Shown here: one piece after another, positions 8,663-17,420 of the stretch
How positions within the stretch are numbered: position 1 is the first letter of the stretch
Layout of the letters: each line of letters begins with the position of its first letter
Assembly: GCA_963812255.1 (NCBI GenBank)
Contig: CAWEUM010000003.1
Coordinates: 124,001-188,000 of the forward strand
Origin: DATJGR01 sp963812255
GTDB taxonomy: Bacteria > Pseudomonadota > Gammaproteobacteria > Pseudomonadales > Azotimanducaceae
Direction: 5' to 3'
Length of the DNA: 64,000 bases
Position numbers and translations under genes: made by a program
Notes under the pieces: model-generated
What the model saw: only the letters and a program-made list of their open reading frames with translations
Told to the model about the DNA's origin: nothing
The model's database searches: none

Positions 8663-9537
8663 TACTTCGCCAACTGCTCGCGGATGGATTTCAGTTCCTC
8701 CAGACGTTTCGCGGTGGTCTTGGGATAGCTCATCTTGAGTTCACTCAGCACATCGAGGATGACCTGGGAAACGATCAGTCGGGCATTCTTCTTGTCATCG
8801 GCGGGAACGACGTACCAGGGCGAGTGGTCGGTGCTTGTCGCGCTCAGGCATTCCTCGTAGGCCGTTCTGTACTGCGCCCAGTATCCCCGTTCGTGGATGT
8901 CCGCGAGGCTGAATTTCCAGTTGTTGTCCGGCTCATCGATGCGATCGAGGAATCGCTTGCGCTGCTCCTCCTTCGAAAGGTGAAGAAAGAACTTTATGAT
9001 TCGCGTCCCGTTTCGGTAGAGATGGTTTTCCAGGTCCACGATCGAACGATAGCGCTCCTTCCAGATGGCGCTGTCGTCGAGCAGTGCGTCCGGCAGTTGC
9101 TGTGTGCGCAGAATCTCCGGATGCACCCGAACTATGAGCACTTCCTCATAATAGGACCGGTTGAAAATGCCGATGCGGCCGCGTTCCGGCAGGGAGCGGG
9201 TCGTTCGCCACAGAAAGTCGTGCTCGAGTTCGGTAGCACTGGGGTGTTTGAAGCTGAACACCTGGCATCCCTGCGGGTTGACTCCCGACATGACGTGCCG
9301 GATGGCGCCGTCCTTTCCGGCCGCGTCCATCGCCTGAAAGATCAGCAGTACCGCATAACGGTTGGAGGCATAGTGAAGGCGCTGCAGCGAACTCAACGCC
9401 TCGACGTGTTGCCGGAGAAGTTTGGCGTACCTCTTCTTCGACTTGTACACGGGATTCACCAGCGTCGGCCACTTTTTGAGGTTGACGGTCTTGTCTTCGG
9501 GCACGCGGAAATCACTGGAATCGATTTTCTTCTTCAT
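8662..9537 (-). CDS. PPK2-family polyphosphate:nucleotide phosphotransferase
   Basis: A 291-residue P-loop kinase that uses polyphosphate to phosphorylate nucleoside mono- or diphosphates (or makes polyphosphate in reverse). The Walker A region is FQAMDAAGKDG (67-77), the Walker B-like region GIFNRSYYEEVLIVRVH, and the lid contains KRFLDRIDEPDNNWKFS. The N-terminus (VNLKKWPT) and the single-domain length are typical of short PPK2 proteins; the subclass (ADP-, AMP- or dual-acting) cannot be set by eye. It lies between the phosphoketolase operon and an aquaporin, in a block that seems devoted to ATP supply. Confidence 0.9.
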   Translation of the reverse strand: MKKKIDSSDFRVPEDKTVNLKKWPTLVNPVYKSKKRYAKLLRQHVEALSSLQRLHYASNRYAVLLIFQAMDAAGKDGAIRHVMSGVNPQGCQVFSFKHPSATELEHDFLWRTTRSLPERGRIGIFNRSYYEEVLIVRVHPEILRTQQLPDALLDDSAIWKERYRSIVDLENHLYRNGTRIIKFFLHLSKEEQRKRFLDRIDEPDNNWKFSLADIHERGYWAQYRTAYEECLSATSTDHSPWYVVPADDKKNARLIVSQVILDVLSELKMSYPKTTAKRLEELKSIREQLAK

Positions 9538-9651
9538 TCCTTACTCATAGCACATACACAGGCAAATCGGCGCGTCCTGTGCGGTCGCGCCAGTAGCAGT
9601 GCATCGCAACGATTGGTCTTCGACTTGCCTCGTCGATTGGCCTTGTGGTTC

Positions 9652-10482
9652 TCATGTTTGCGTCGAATCATCAACCCCGAGCGACCCTTGCGCCGCAAAC
9701 GCACCGGCAGTGGTGGGCTTGCCCTTCAATATCCACTCGAATGCGACGCCTATCAGCGCGCCCAGAACCGGTCCCACCACATAGATCCACGCGGTGCCGA
9801 GATCACCACGCACCAGGTCCGGCGCCAATGATCGCGCCGGGTTCATCGAGGCGCCGCTGATCGGCGCCGCCCAAAGACCCGCAAGGGCGATATATCCACC
9901 CACTGCAATGGCGCCGTTGGCACCGATGTTGCGCGCCCCCGAGGCCGTACCCAGGATCGTATTCACGAGCCCCGCGGTCAGCACCACCTCCATCGTCAGC
10001 GCTACTGTGTTGCTGATGCCATGTCCCGGCACGGTGGCGCCCAGCGCACCGACGGCGCCAAACATAGCCCGTAGAAACAACGCCGCCGCGATGGCGCCGA
10101 TCATCTGCGCCAGAACGTAGCCCGGCACCCGAGCCCAAGGAAAATTGCCCCGCGCGGCGAATGCCAACGTGACGGCCGGATTCAAGTGCGCTCCGCTCAC
10201 CGTACCCATGAAGTAGATGATCGCCATCACCATGAGTCCGGGTGCGGCCACGATCATGCCCAAGGTGACGGCGCCACCGCTTTTGGCGGCAACTACCCCG
10301 CCGCCCGCAGCGACGACGACCAGCAGGAACGTGCCCCAGGCCTCAGCAAAAAGGCGACGCCACTCGTGCGCCGGATCGAGAAAGTCGGGAGACAGCTGCT
10401 TGCGAAGCATGCGTTGCCGCCGCGCCGTTGTATGCCCGTCAGCGCGAAATGCGGTCATGCGGCCCGCGGTATATTGCTGCAT
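9652..10482 (-). CDS. MIP-family aquaporin/channel
   Basis: A 276-residue membrane channel with about six transmembrane helices and both signature half-helices: HLNPAVT (NPA at ~101-103) and SMNPARS (NPA at ~214-216). Related proteins conduct water, glycerol or small neutral solutes; selectivity is not assigned here. The N-terminus is uncertain: starts at 10482, 10458 and 10410 lack clear ribosome binding sites, and the conserved domain begins after residue ~40, so 10410 may be the true start. A glycerol-3-phosphate dehydrogenase lies far away, so glycerol uptake is not specifically supported. It is followed by PPK2 and preceded by the proton ATPase on the same strand. Confidence 0.88.
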   Translation of the reverse strand: MQQYTAGRMTAFRADGHTTARRQRMLRKQLSPDFLDPAHEWRRLFAEAWGTFLLVVVAAGGGVVAAKSGGAVTLGMIVAAPGLMVMAIIYFMGTVSGAHLNPAVTLAFAARGNFPWARVPGYVLAQMIGAIAAALFLRAMFGAVGALGATVPGHGISNTVALTMEVVLTAGLVNTILGTASGARNIGANGAIAVGGYIALAGLWAAPISGASMNPARSLAPDLVRGDLGTAWIYVVGPVLGALIGVAFEWILKGKPTTAGAFAAQGSLGVDDSTQT

Positions 10483-10518
10483 CGTTTCGGCCAGATCAGC
10501 GGCAATATTGGCGTCTGC

Positions 10519-13500
10519 TCACTCATCGGGTTCATCATTACGCCGGTCGCGCTCCGCCTTCTCCAATTCTTCAACGGCTTCAACGTCTTTGCGCCCCAGT
10601 TTCTCGTAGAGTTGGTGGACTCGCTCGACGAGTTGCGGTGTCAAATCGGTCGGTGTCTTGGCGTTGGTTTCAGGCTTGGGCTCGGCTTCGGCTTCAGGCT
10701 TTTGTTCCGCTTTGGCCTCGGGTTCGGTTTTGGGTTCAGGCTTAGCCGCTGCCTTGAAGTCAGTTTTCCGAATCTCCCGCTCCGCCTTCTCCCAATCCTG
10801 AACTGATTGACCCTCCCGTCGGCCCCGCTCCTCATAGAGCTCATACGCCCGTGTGGCGATCTGCGGTGTCAGATCGGAAGTTGTTTTGCCCTCGGCTTCA
10901 GGCTTCGGCTCGGCCACAGGTTCGGATTGACCCTTGGCATCCGGCTTCTGCGCGACCTTTGCTTCAGGCTTGGTGTCAGCGCCTTTGGTTTCGGGTTTCG
11001 CCTGAGGTTTCGATTCGTCCTCGGCGTCAGGCTTCGCCTCCGCTTTGGATTCGGGCTTAACTTCGCGTTTGGCATCGGCGTTGGTCGCAGGTTTGATCTT
11101 GTCTTTTGCTTCCGGCCCGTCCTCGGCATTGGAGCCAGGTTTGGCTCCAGCTTTGACTGGACCAAGAATCCGATACGCGAGCAGCTTCACGCGATCGTTC
11201 ACGAGGAACCATACCAGGGCATAACCCCAAACGAACGCCGCCCATCCCCAGCCTAGAGGTGTCATGAACAACCCATAGACCGCGATCAACGTCGCTACGA
11301 TTTGTGTGCCGAGCACGGCGGCCCACAAAATTCGCGCGGGTCGGATGGACCAGAACGGGCCGCGTGTGCGCGTAAGGAAGATCGTCAGATGCCCCGCCAC
11401 CGAAAGCTTCAGATACATGAGTGTTTGGAGGTGCGCGTGGTCGAGATGAAAGAAACGCTCACCGAGATAAAACAGGCCGAACGCGGCCGCCACCCCGAAG
11501 ACGCCCAGCACTGTGGAGATTCCCAGCACCGTGCGCATGTTCCAGGCCTCGGGCTGATCCTTGTAGTGCACGTTGTCATACGCAATCGACAGGATGGCGC
11601 CGTCATTGAGTAACGCCAACATCACGATCATCACTGCCGTCACGGGATAGAAGTTGAAGATCAGGATCGACAGCGTCATGAACAACAGCACGCGCAGTGT
11701 TTCGGCAATGCGGTAGATCGCATAGCTGTTCATCCGCTGGAAGATGCGGCGGCTCTCCTTGATCGCGTCGATGATCACTGACAGGCCCGGCGTCATCAGC
11801 ACGATGGCCGCCGCCGCGCGCGCGGCATCAGTCGCATCCGATACGGCGATGCCGCAATCAGCCTTCTTTAGTGCAGGGGCATCGTTCACGCCGTCGCCCG
11901 TCATGCCGACGATGTGGCCGCGTTTCTGCAGCACATCCACGATGTGGAACTTGTGTTCGGGAAACACCTGGGCGAAGCCATCTGCCTTCTCGATCGACTC
12001 GGCGACCTGCGTGGTCTCCCGCTTTTTCGAATCGCCCAGGCTGGAGGCATCGAGAATATCCGCGCCCATGTCCAGCTTTTTGGCGGTTTCCTTCGCGATG
12101 GCGAGTGCGTCCCCCGTCACCATCTTGACCTTCACGCCCATCGCCAACGCAGTCGCGATGGTTGCCTTGGCATCGCCCCGCGGCGGATCGAACAAGGGCA
12201 ACACGCCGACGAGCATCCACCTTCCGTCTTCGCCTGCCCGCGCGACGCCCAATGACCGAAAGCCGCTCGCTGCAAATTCGTTGACCGCCTTGTCGACAGC
12301 GGACTTGACTTCAGCGGCATTGGCGGCCAACGCCAGGATCACCTGCGGTGCGCCCTTGGTCACTTTGAATTGTTTTCCGTCCGCGCCCTTGACGGTCGCT
12401 TCGGTCCGCTTGTGCACCGGGTCGAAGGGCTGAAAATGCACCACCTCGTAGCCGTTCAGGGCCCTGTCATCCTTGAGCCCCGCCAGCACGGCCAGGTCGA
12501 TGGTGTCCTTGTCGTCCGCGCGCGACGCCAGCGCGGCGTCGAGGATGACGTGCTCGGCGGGGATACTGTTCACGCTGAATGGATCGCCCAAGGTGAGCTT
12601 GTTCTGGGTCAGGGTGCCGGTCTTGTCCGCACACAATATGTCCACGCCGGCCAGTTCCTCGATGGCGACCAGGCGGCTGACAATCGCCTCCTTCTTGGCC
12701 AGCAGACGTGCACCCACCGCCATCGTGACCGACAGTACTGTGGGCATCGCCACCGGAATCGCTGCAACGGTCAGCACCAGGGCGAACTGCAAGGTGGTGA
12801 GGATCGGATCGCCGCGGAAGATAGCGACCCCAATGATCGTAGCCACCAGTACCACCGCGAGAACGATCAGGTAGTTGCCGATCTTCAACACCGCCTTTTG
12901 AAAATGGCTGACTGTGTGCGCGTCCTGCACCAGTTGCGCTGTCTTACCGAAGTAGGTGTTCTCACCTGTGGCGTACACCAGCGCGCTGCTCTCACCCCGG
13001 CGGATGATCGAACCGGAAAACACCGCGTCGCCCGGTTCGCGGGTGGCGGGCAAGGACTCTCCGGTTAGCGCAGACTGATCGACCGACATGGGATCACCGT
13101 CCAGCAGGCGCGCATCCGCCGGCACGATATTGCCCAGACGCAAACGAATAACATCGCCCGGCACCAGCTCGCGCGCGGCCGGGTTGACCCAATTGCCGTC
13201 GCGTATAACGCGGGCCTTCACCGCCAGCCTGGCCTTGAGGGCATCGATGGCGTTACCCGCTTCGCGTTCCTCCCAGAAACCGACTGTGGCGTTGGCTAGG
13301 AGCAGAACCAGGATGATGCCGAAGTCGGGCCAATGCTGGGCAACCGCGGAAAGGATCACGGCCGCTTCGATCATCCACGGGATCGGACCCCAAAAATAGC
13401 CGAGGAACTTCAGGACCAGATTGGTCTTCTTTTCTTCGATCTCGTTCGGCCCATACTGGGTCAGCCGCTCTGCCGCCTCGGCTTGGGTGAGACCGTCCGG

Positions 13501-13632
13501 CGACGAGCCCAGCTTTTTCTCCACCTCCGCCAGCGGCAGGGATTTCAGATCGTCCATCGCTTCGGACTTAGCCTCGAGCTTCGAACCCGGCTTCGACCCG
13601 CGGCCCTTGAGCTGGTCGGCTTTCGACTTCAT
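10519..13632 (-). CDS. P3A-type plasma-membrane proton-efflux ATPase with tandem DUF2934-like tail
   Basis: A 1,037-residue P-type ATPase. The first ~823 residues form a complete pump: N-terminal cation-ATPase domain (about 30-100), TGES (190-193) in the actuator, AIPVAMP (291-297) in M4, phosphorylation site DKTGT (336-340), KGAPQ, and TGDGVNDAP, with C-terminal membrane helices ending near residue 820. This is the yeast/plant PMA-like proton pump class. Residues ~824-1037 are a Lys/Pro/Glu/Ala-rich tail with two related modules at ~921-955 and ~996-1029 (TPQIATRAYELYEERGR and TPQLVERVHQLYEKLGR) that resemble DUF2934. Prokaryotic members normally end near residue 830-900, so the tail is unusual. 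It probably builds proton-motive force or exports acid. Confidence 0.9.
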   Translation of the reverse strand: MKSKADQLKGRGSKPGSKLEAKSEAMDDLKSLPLAEVEKKLGSSPDGLTQAEAAERLTQYGPNEIEEKKTNLVLKFLGYFWGPIPWMIEAAVILSAVAQHWPDFGIILVLLLANATVGFWEEREAGNAIDALKARLAVKARVIRDGNWVNPAARELVPGDVIRLRLGNIVPADARLLDGDPMSVDQSALTGESLPATREPGDAVFSGSIIRRGESSALVYATGENTYFGKTAQLVQDAHTVSHFQKAVLKIGNYLIVLAVVLVATIIGVAIFRGDPILTTLQFALVLTVAAIPVAMPTVLSVTMAVGARLLAKKEAIVSRLVAIEELAGVDILCADKTGTLTQNKLTLGDPFSVNSIPAEHVILDAALASRADDKDTIDLAVLAGLKDDRALNGYEVVHFQPFDPVHKRTEATVKGADGKQFKVTKGAPQVILALAANAAEVKSAVDKAVNEFAASGFRSLGVARAGEDGRWMLVGVLPLFDPPRGDAKATIATALAMGVKVKMVTGDALAIAKETAKKLDMGADILDASSLGDSKKRETTQVAESIEKADGFAQVFPEHKFHIVDVLQKRGHIVGMTGDGVNDAPALKKADCGIAVSDATDAARAAAAIVLMTPGLSVIIDAIKESRRIFQRMNSYAIYRIAETLRVLLFMTLSILIFNFYPVTAVMIVMLALLNDGAILSIAYDNVHYKDQPEAWNMRTVLGISTVLGVFGVAAAFGLFYLGERFFHLDHAHLQTLMYLKLSVAGHLTIFLTRTRGPFWSIRPARILWAAVLGTQIVATLIAVYGLFMTPLGWGWAAFVWGYALVWFLVNDRVKLLAYRILGPVKAGAKPGSNAEDGPEAKDKIKPATNADAKREVKPESKAEAKPDAEDESKPQAKPETKGADTKPEAKVAQKPDAKGQSEPVAEPKPEAEGKTTSDLTPQIATRAYELYEERGRREGQSVQDWEKAEREIRKTDFKAAAKPEPKTEPEAKAEQKPEAEAEPKPETNAKTPTDLTPQLVERVHQLYEKLGRKDVEAVEELEKAERDRRNDEPDE
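10546..11163 (-). repeat. Low-complexity K/P/E/A-rich tail with internal duplication
   Basis: Within the ATPase gene, codons ~824-1037 encode many KPE, KPA and AKP-type units. Two longer units repeat: a SDLTPQ...RAYELYEERGR...EKAEREIRK block (10768-10872) and a TDLTPQ...RVHQLYEKLGR...EKAERDRRN block (10546-10647), each preceded by a KPE-rich linker. The pattern suggests duplication of a linker-plus-DUF2934 unit. Confidence 0.75.
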
Positions 13633-14229
13633 TTGACGTTGCTCTACTTCCAGTTACCGAATTCCGCCGTGCCCTGTCCGTACATCCGTAACGACATGCT
13701 CGAGGAAGCCATGCTGCGACCAATTTTCGCGCTCCTCGCTTGTTCGAATTGGAGATTTCACTGCGTGCCAGTAGATACCCGGTATAGGCGCCCGCTCGGT
13801 GCGGTCTCGTACATAGGCATGGAAGTGTCCAACACATCGTCTGTGGACCGACTCCGGTTGCGGTCATCTCTACGGCGTTCTCCTCGCGGTCGTTAAACCG
13901 CCGTTGGTGGCGCTCGCCGATCTGGAGCAACGTCGGTTGATTCGCGCATCGCGTTGCGAACGCATGCCGCGATGTTCTGCGATCTCGAAGCAATCGTTTG
14001 TCTGGTGGCGTACGCCGGGTTGATCGTGCGGCAGCTGCTCGCCGGTTGCCGACTAGAGCAGGCAGCTCCATGGGCCCGCAGACTGCTCCTTGCTCCGCAG
14101 CGTCATCGACCGACGCTTGCAACTCGCGAGATCAATCTCGTCCGACGCGGCGAGGTCCGCAGCGTGGGGCCTCTGCATCTGCTGTCCGAATTCGCGCCCG
14201 AGAATGATCCCACCGATCTCGAACGTTCC
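13633..14229. other. Intergenic stretch, no gene recognised
   Basis: About 600 bases between the proton ATPase and PAP2 genes, both on the minus strand. Six-frame reading shows only short frames without family features. It should contain the ATPase promoter and the end of the PAP2 transcript. I see no hairpin strong enough to call. Confidence 0.45.
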
Positions 14230-14970
14230 TCACGACTGCCGAACCCAGGCCGGTTGCGTCAGCTCCAGCGCAAGGCTGATCGCCAACGGGATGAAGGCGC
14301 CTATACAGGCGGCTGCCAGCACGTCGGTCGGCCAATGGACACCGACGACCAGTCGAGACATCGCAACGAGCAACGTCCATAGCAGCGCAATCGACACCGC
14401 GTACCGCTGCATCGCCGGCCGGATGCGCTTGACGCAGAGCGACGCAGCTGTCGCGAAGCTCGCGACGACGAGCGTGTGTCCGCTGGGAAAGCTCGAACCC
14501 CAATACAATTCCGTCGCCCAGAGCGCCGGGCGATCGCGGCCGACGATTGTCTTGACGGCGTAGATCATCAACGCGCTCGTCGCCAGCGACGCGAACAACA
14601 ACAGCGCTTCGTAGCGGCGCTTCGCCAACGCAAGCGCGAGTGTGGCGACGACCGTCAGGGGAACCAGCACGGTCGACGAGCCGGTGAATGTCACTGCCGC
14701 GAAGAATGGGTGAAGAGCGCTCGGGACGAGCCGGTGAACCCACAGCAGGATGGCGCCATCGATCGGGCCGGAATCGCCGCCTATCGTATCTTCGGTGACG
14801 TCCAGAATCAGCACCGCGAGCACGATCATCGCCCCAACGACCAGCCGACGCTTCTCGAACGGCTGCGACCACTGCGGTCGAGCGCTAAACACGTAAATGC
14901 CCAGTCCAAAATAAAAGCCCGCTGCGATCAGCACCAGCTTCGCAGCATCCATGAGCACTGCGATGAACAT
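14230..14970 (-). CDS. PAP2-family membrane phosphatase
   Basis: A 246-residue integral membrane protein with about six helices. The three-part phosphatase signature is present: KTIVGRDRPALW (K-x6-RP), SFPSGHT (PSGH) and SRLVVGVHWPTDV (SR-x5-H-x3-D). The family removes phosphate from lipid phosphates such as undecaprenyl diphosphate, phosphatidic acid or phosphatidylglycerol phosphate, with the active site facing the periplasm. The substrate is not set. It follows the DUF5329 gene by 14 bases on the same strand, so the two are probably co-transcribed. Confidence 0.9.
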   Translation of the reverse strand: MFIAVLMDAAKLVLIAAGFYFGLGIYVFSARPQWSQPFEKRRLVVGAMIVLAVLILDVTEDTIGGDSGPIDGAILLWVHRLVPSALHPFFAAVTFTGSSTVLVPLTVVATLALALAKRRYEALLLFASLATSALMIYAVKTIVGRDRPALWATELYWGSSFPSGHTLVVASFATAASLCVKRIRPAMQRYAVSIALLWTLLVAMSRLVVGVHWPTDVLAAACIGAFIPLAISLALELTQPAWVRQS

Positions 14971-14984
14971 CGCTGTTTACGAAC

Positions 14985-15437
14985 CTACGGTGGCGGCGCG
15001 GGCGCGAATGGAACATCAGGCGCCGGGATCTCCGGCTGCACCTGTGCAGTGCCTGCACCCGCTGCATCCTGAGTAGCGCATTTCGGCGGAGGCGCGCGAA
15101 CCTCCTGCAATCGTGCGATCAACCACTGACCGCTCTGAATCGGGGCGGAAATCCCGCACCTGACGAGATACGGCTCACCCGACATGCTGCTCTTCGAGGC
15201 GGCGCGCGCAATGAACTGTTCAGCGCTCTGAAACGAACCTGCTGCGCCCAGTTTGAGCTGCAAATGCGCCTTCGCTTCGGTCCCGCTGTACCAGGTACCG
15301 TTGCGATTGAACTGGCAGCCCGACATTTCCAGTCGCGTCAACAGCGCCGCGATCTCCGCGCTCACCAACGGCGACGTCGCGGCCGATACCGACACCGCGT
15401 ACAGCAACCCCGTCAGCGCTAGGAGGAAGCCACGCAT
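14985..15437 (-). CDS. DUF5329-family (YfeK-like) periplasmic protein
   Basis: A 150-residue exported protein of unknown function. A signal peptide (MRGFLLALTGLLYAVSVSA, cleavage near 19-20) is followed by the family core: EIAALLTRLEMSGCQFNRNGTWY, SGTEAKAHLQLK and ARAASKSSMSGEPYLVRC. Two cysteines in this core could form a disulfide. The C-terminus is Pro/Ala-rich. The start at 15437 is chosen because the signal peptide begins there; the frame is open to 15515. It is upstream of, and probably in an operon with, the PAP2 phosphatase. Confidence 0.75.
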   Translation of the reverse strand: MRGFLLALTGLLYAVSVSAATSPLVSAEIAALLTRLEMSGCQFNRNGTWYSGTEAKAHLQLKLGAAGSFQSAEQFIARAASKSSMSGEPYLVRCGISAPIQSGQWLIARLQEVRAPPPKCATQDAAGAGTAQVQPEIPAPDVPFAPAPPP

Positions 15438-15734
15438 GTACCCGCCCAGGTCTCCATCACATCCGTGAGAGTATGCGCGTTCGACTGCTGGATAGCGCGC
15501 TCCGCACGCGAACACGACACGTTGATAGAACTATTTCGGCGCCGCTACTGAACCGGCATAAAGAGACGTCGCGGATACCGCCGTGGAACAATCCTCTTCG
15601 CTGCTTGAACCGATTCACCGCAGACCCCGCGAGCGACTCTAAGACATTGGGATTTTCCTCTACCGGATTCTGGAACGCGCCGCGTATCTTCTGCTGCGCC
15701 TTGGCACAGCCGTCAGCGTCGATCAACGCCAAAA

Positions 15735-15883
15735 TCACGTCATCGAATTGTTCGTCACTTCCGCGTAGAACCATTTCACCTGGCGGTCCGCTTCGTCGCG
15801 CGTATCGCGTAGCGCTCCTGGACCAAGCCCGTCAGCCGGTCCTGATGCCCTTCGAGCTTCAGCAGCTCGTCGTCGGGCAAGCC
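15735..15883 (-). pseudogene. CsbD-family stress protein, C-terminal relic with frameshift
   Basis: Reading the minus strand from 15883, one frame encodes LPDDELLKLEGHQDRLTGLVQERYAIR and, after a one-base frame change, EADRQVKWFYAEVTNNSMT followed by TGA. Together this matches the C-terminal half of CsbD-like general stress proteins (DD-L--I-G-RD-L-G-IQERYGI--EEA--QV). The N-terminal half is missing upstream. It is therefore a decayed gene. Recognition rests on remembered family consensus, not a search. Confidence 0.6.
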
Positions 15884-16030
15884 GTTGCACCGCCGGATGC
15901 TTGCAGCCCGGTTCGAACCTCCGTCACAGCACGACACCCGACCTCATCCAACGATGGATGTTGCGGGCCGACTCGCGCACTATTCGAATCAGCAGCTAAG
16001 AGTGTGATATTCGCAACAGAGGAGGCAGCC

Positions 16031-17386
16031 ATGTCCGACGTACGGACCCTCAGAGAACTCGATTCGTGGCCGGTACAAACGACCCGAGGCCACACGATTC
16101 CTGGATATCGATACACGTCTCGTGAATTCTTCGCGAAGGAATGGGAGCACATGTGGACCAAGGTCTGGCTGCTGCTGGGCCGTGAATCCCAGCTACCCAA
16201 TCCCGGCGACTGGCAGATGGAGACGGTCGGCCCCGAATCGATCCTGATGGTTCGGCAGAAGGATGGCAGCGTGAAGGCCTTCTACAACGTCTGCCAGCAT
16301 CGCGGCAACCCACTGGTTGATGCGCCCATCGGCAACGCCAAGCGCTTCGTGTGCCGCTATCACAGCTGGGCCTACATGCCCGACGGTTCACTGAACTTTG
16401 CGCCTGACCGGGAAGACTTCCCCCAGGGGGACCCGTGCAAGCACGTGCGCCTCGAAGAACTCGCGTGCGAAACCTTTGCGGGGTTCGTGTGGGTGAACAT
16501 GGAAAAAGATTGCATGAGCCTGGAGGATTACCTCGGGCCGATCTGGGATGTCTGGAGCCAACTCGAACTCGAAACCTGGAAACGCACCTCGGCAAAATCG
16601 GCGTGGGTGCCGTGCAACTGGAAGGTGGTGCTGGACAATTTCAACGAGTCCTACCACGTACCCACGGTGCACATGGCCGCAACGCCGGATACCGATCGCA
16701 AGAAGATCACCAGCAACATCAATACGTACTACAAGGAAACGCGCTTCGATCTCTCCAACGAAGGACACAACCGCATGGTGATGCAAGGCGGTTACGGCTC
16801 GGGCCAGACGGACAAACAAGGAAACATCATGGAACCGTTGGCGAGCACGCTGCGCGAGTGGGGCATCGATCCCGAAGGTTTCAAAGGACGGCCCGAGGCG
16901 ACCCGCGCAGCACTGCAGAACGCAAAGCGGCAACTGGGTCCGTCGCGGGGCTACAAACACTACGCCAACGTGCCCAACGAGCAGTTGACCGATGCTTTCC
17001 ACTACACGCTGTTCCCGAATTTCGCGGTTTCGGTGTGGTCCGACGGCTTCCACTTCCTGCGCGCGCGGCCGCACTACAATGATCCGGAGCAGTGCTTGTT
17101 CGACAACTGGTGGTATTCCAGCCCGGCAGCGATTGCACACCGGGAGTGGACGATGGGTCGGCAGCTCGCAGAGGGCCCGGAAGCGGAGGTCACGATGATC
17201 GACTATGCGACCGAATCGATCGGACCCGCCATCGAGGACGACATGCGGGTGTTTCTTACGCAGCAGACCGGGTTCCGCTCGCGTGGATTCAAGGGCGTGT
17301 ATCTGTCGGATCAGGAGAAGCGCATTGGTCGCTATCACGAACTCATTGACGACTACATTGAGGGGCGGCGTACCGCAGAGAAGTAG
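16031..17386 (+). CDS. Rieske-type aromatic-ring-hydroxylating oxygenase, alpha subunit
   Basis: A 451-residue oxygenase. The Rieske [2Fe-2S] ligands are C88-x-H90 (CQHRG) and C108-x2-H111 (CRYH). The mononuclear iron site lies in LDNFNESYHVPTVH (H209, H214, with a later acidic ligand). The C-terminal catalytic domain is complete and length matches the family. An ideal ribosome binding site (GGAGG) sits a few bases before ATG 16031; the frame's upstream extension to 15473 is non-coding. No ferredoxin, reductase or beta subunit is adjacent, so electron transfer partners must lie elsewhere. The substrate is unknown; nearby P450 and thiolase genes suggest ring or terpenoid breakdown. Confidence 0.92.
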   Translation: MSDVRTLRELDSWPVQTTRGHTIPGYRYTSREFFAKEWEHMWTKVWLLLGRESQLPNPGDWQMETVGPESILMVRQKDGSVKAFYNVCQHRGNPLVDAPIGNAKRFVCRYHSWAYMPDGSLNFAPDREDFPQGDPCKHVRLEELACETFAGFVWVNMEKDCMSLEDYLGPIWDVWSQLELETWKRTSAKSAWVPCNWKVVLDNFNESYHVPTVHMAATPDTDRKKITSNINTYYKETRFDLSNEGHNRMVMQGGYGSGQTDKQGNIMEPLASTLREWGIDPEGFKGRPEATRAALQNAKRQLGPSRGYKHYANVPNEQLTDAFHYTLFPNFAVSVWSDGFHFLRARPHYNDPEQCLFDNWWYSSPAAIAHREWTMGRQLAEGPEAEVTMIDYATESIGPAIEDDMRVFLTQQTGFRSRGFKGVYLSDQEKRIGRYHELIDDYIEGRRTAEK

Positions 17387-17420
17387 CGATCGATGGTCGT
17401 CAGTATCGCCCCGACCCCGT

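Noticed and set aside
17387..17420. CCCCGACCCC motif between the Rieske and class II aldolase genes as a member of the GGGGTCAGAG repeats
   Set aside because: It lacks the CAGAG part and any complementary arm.
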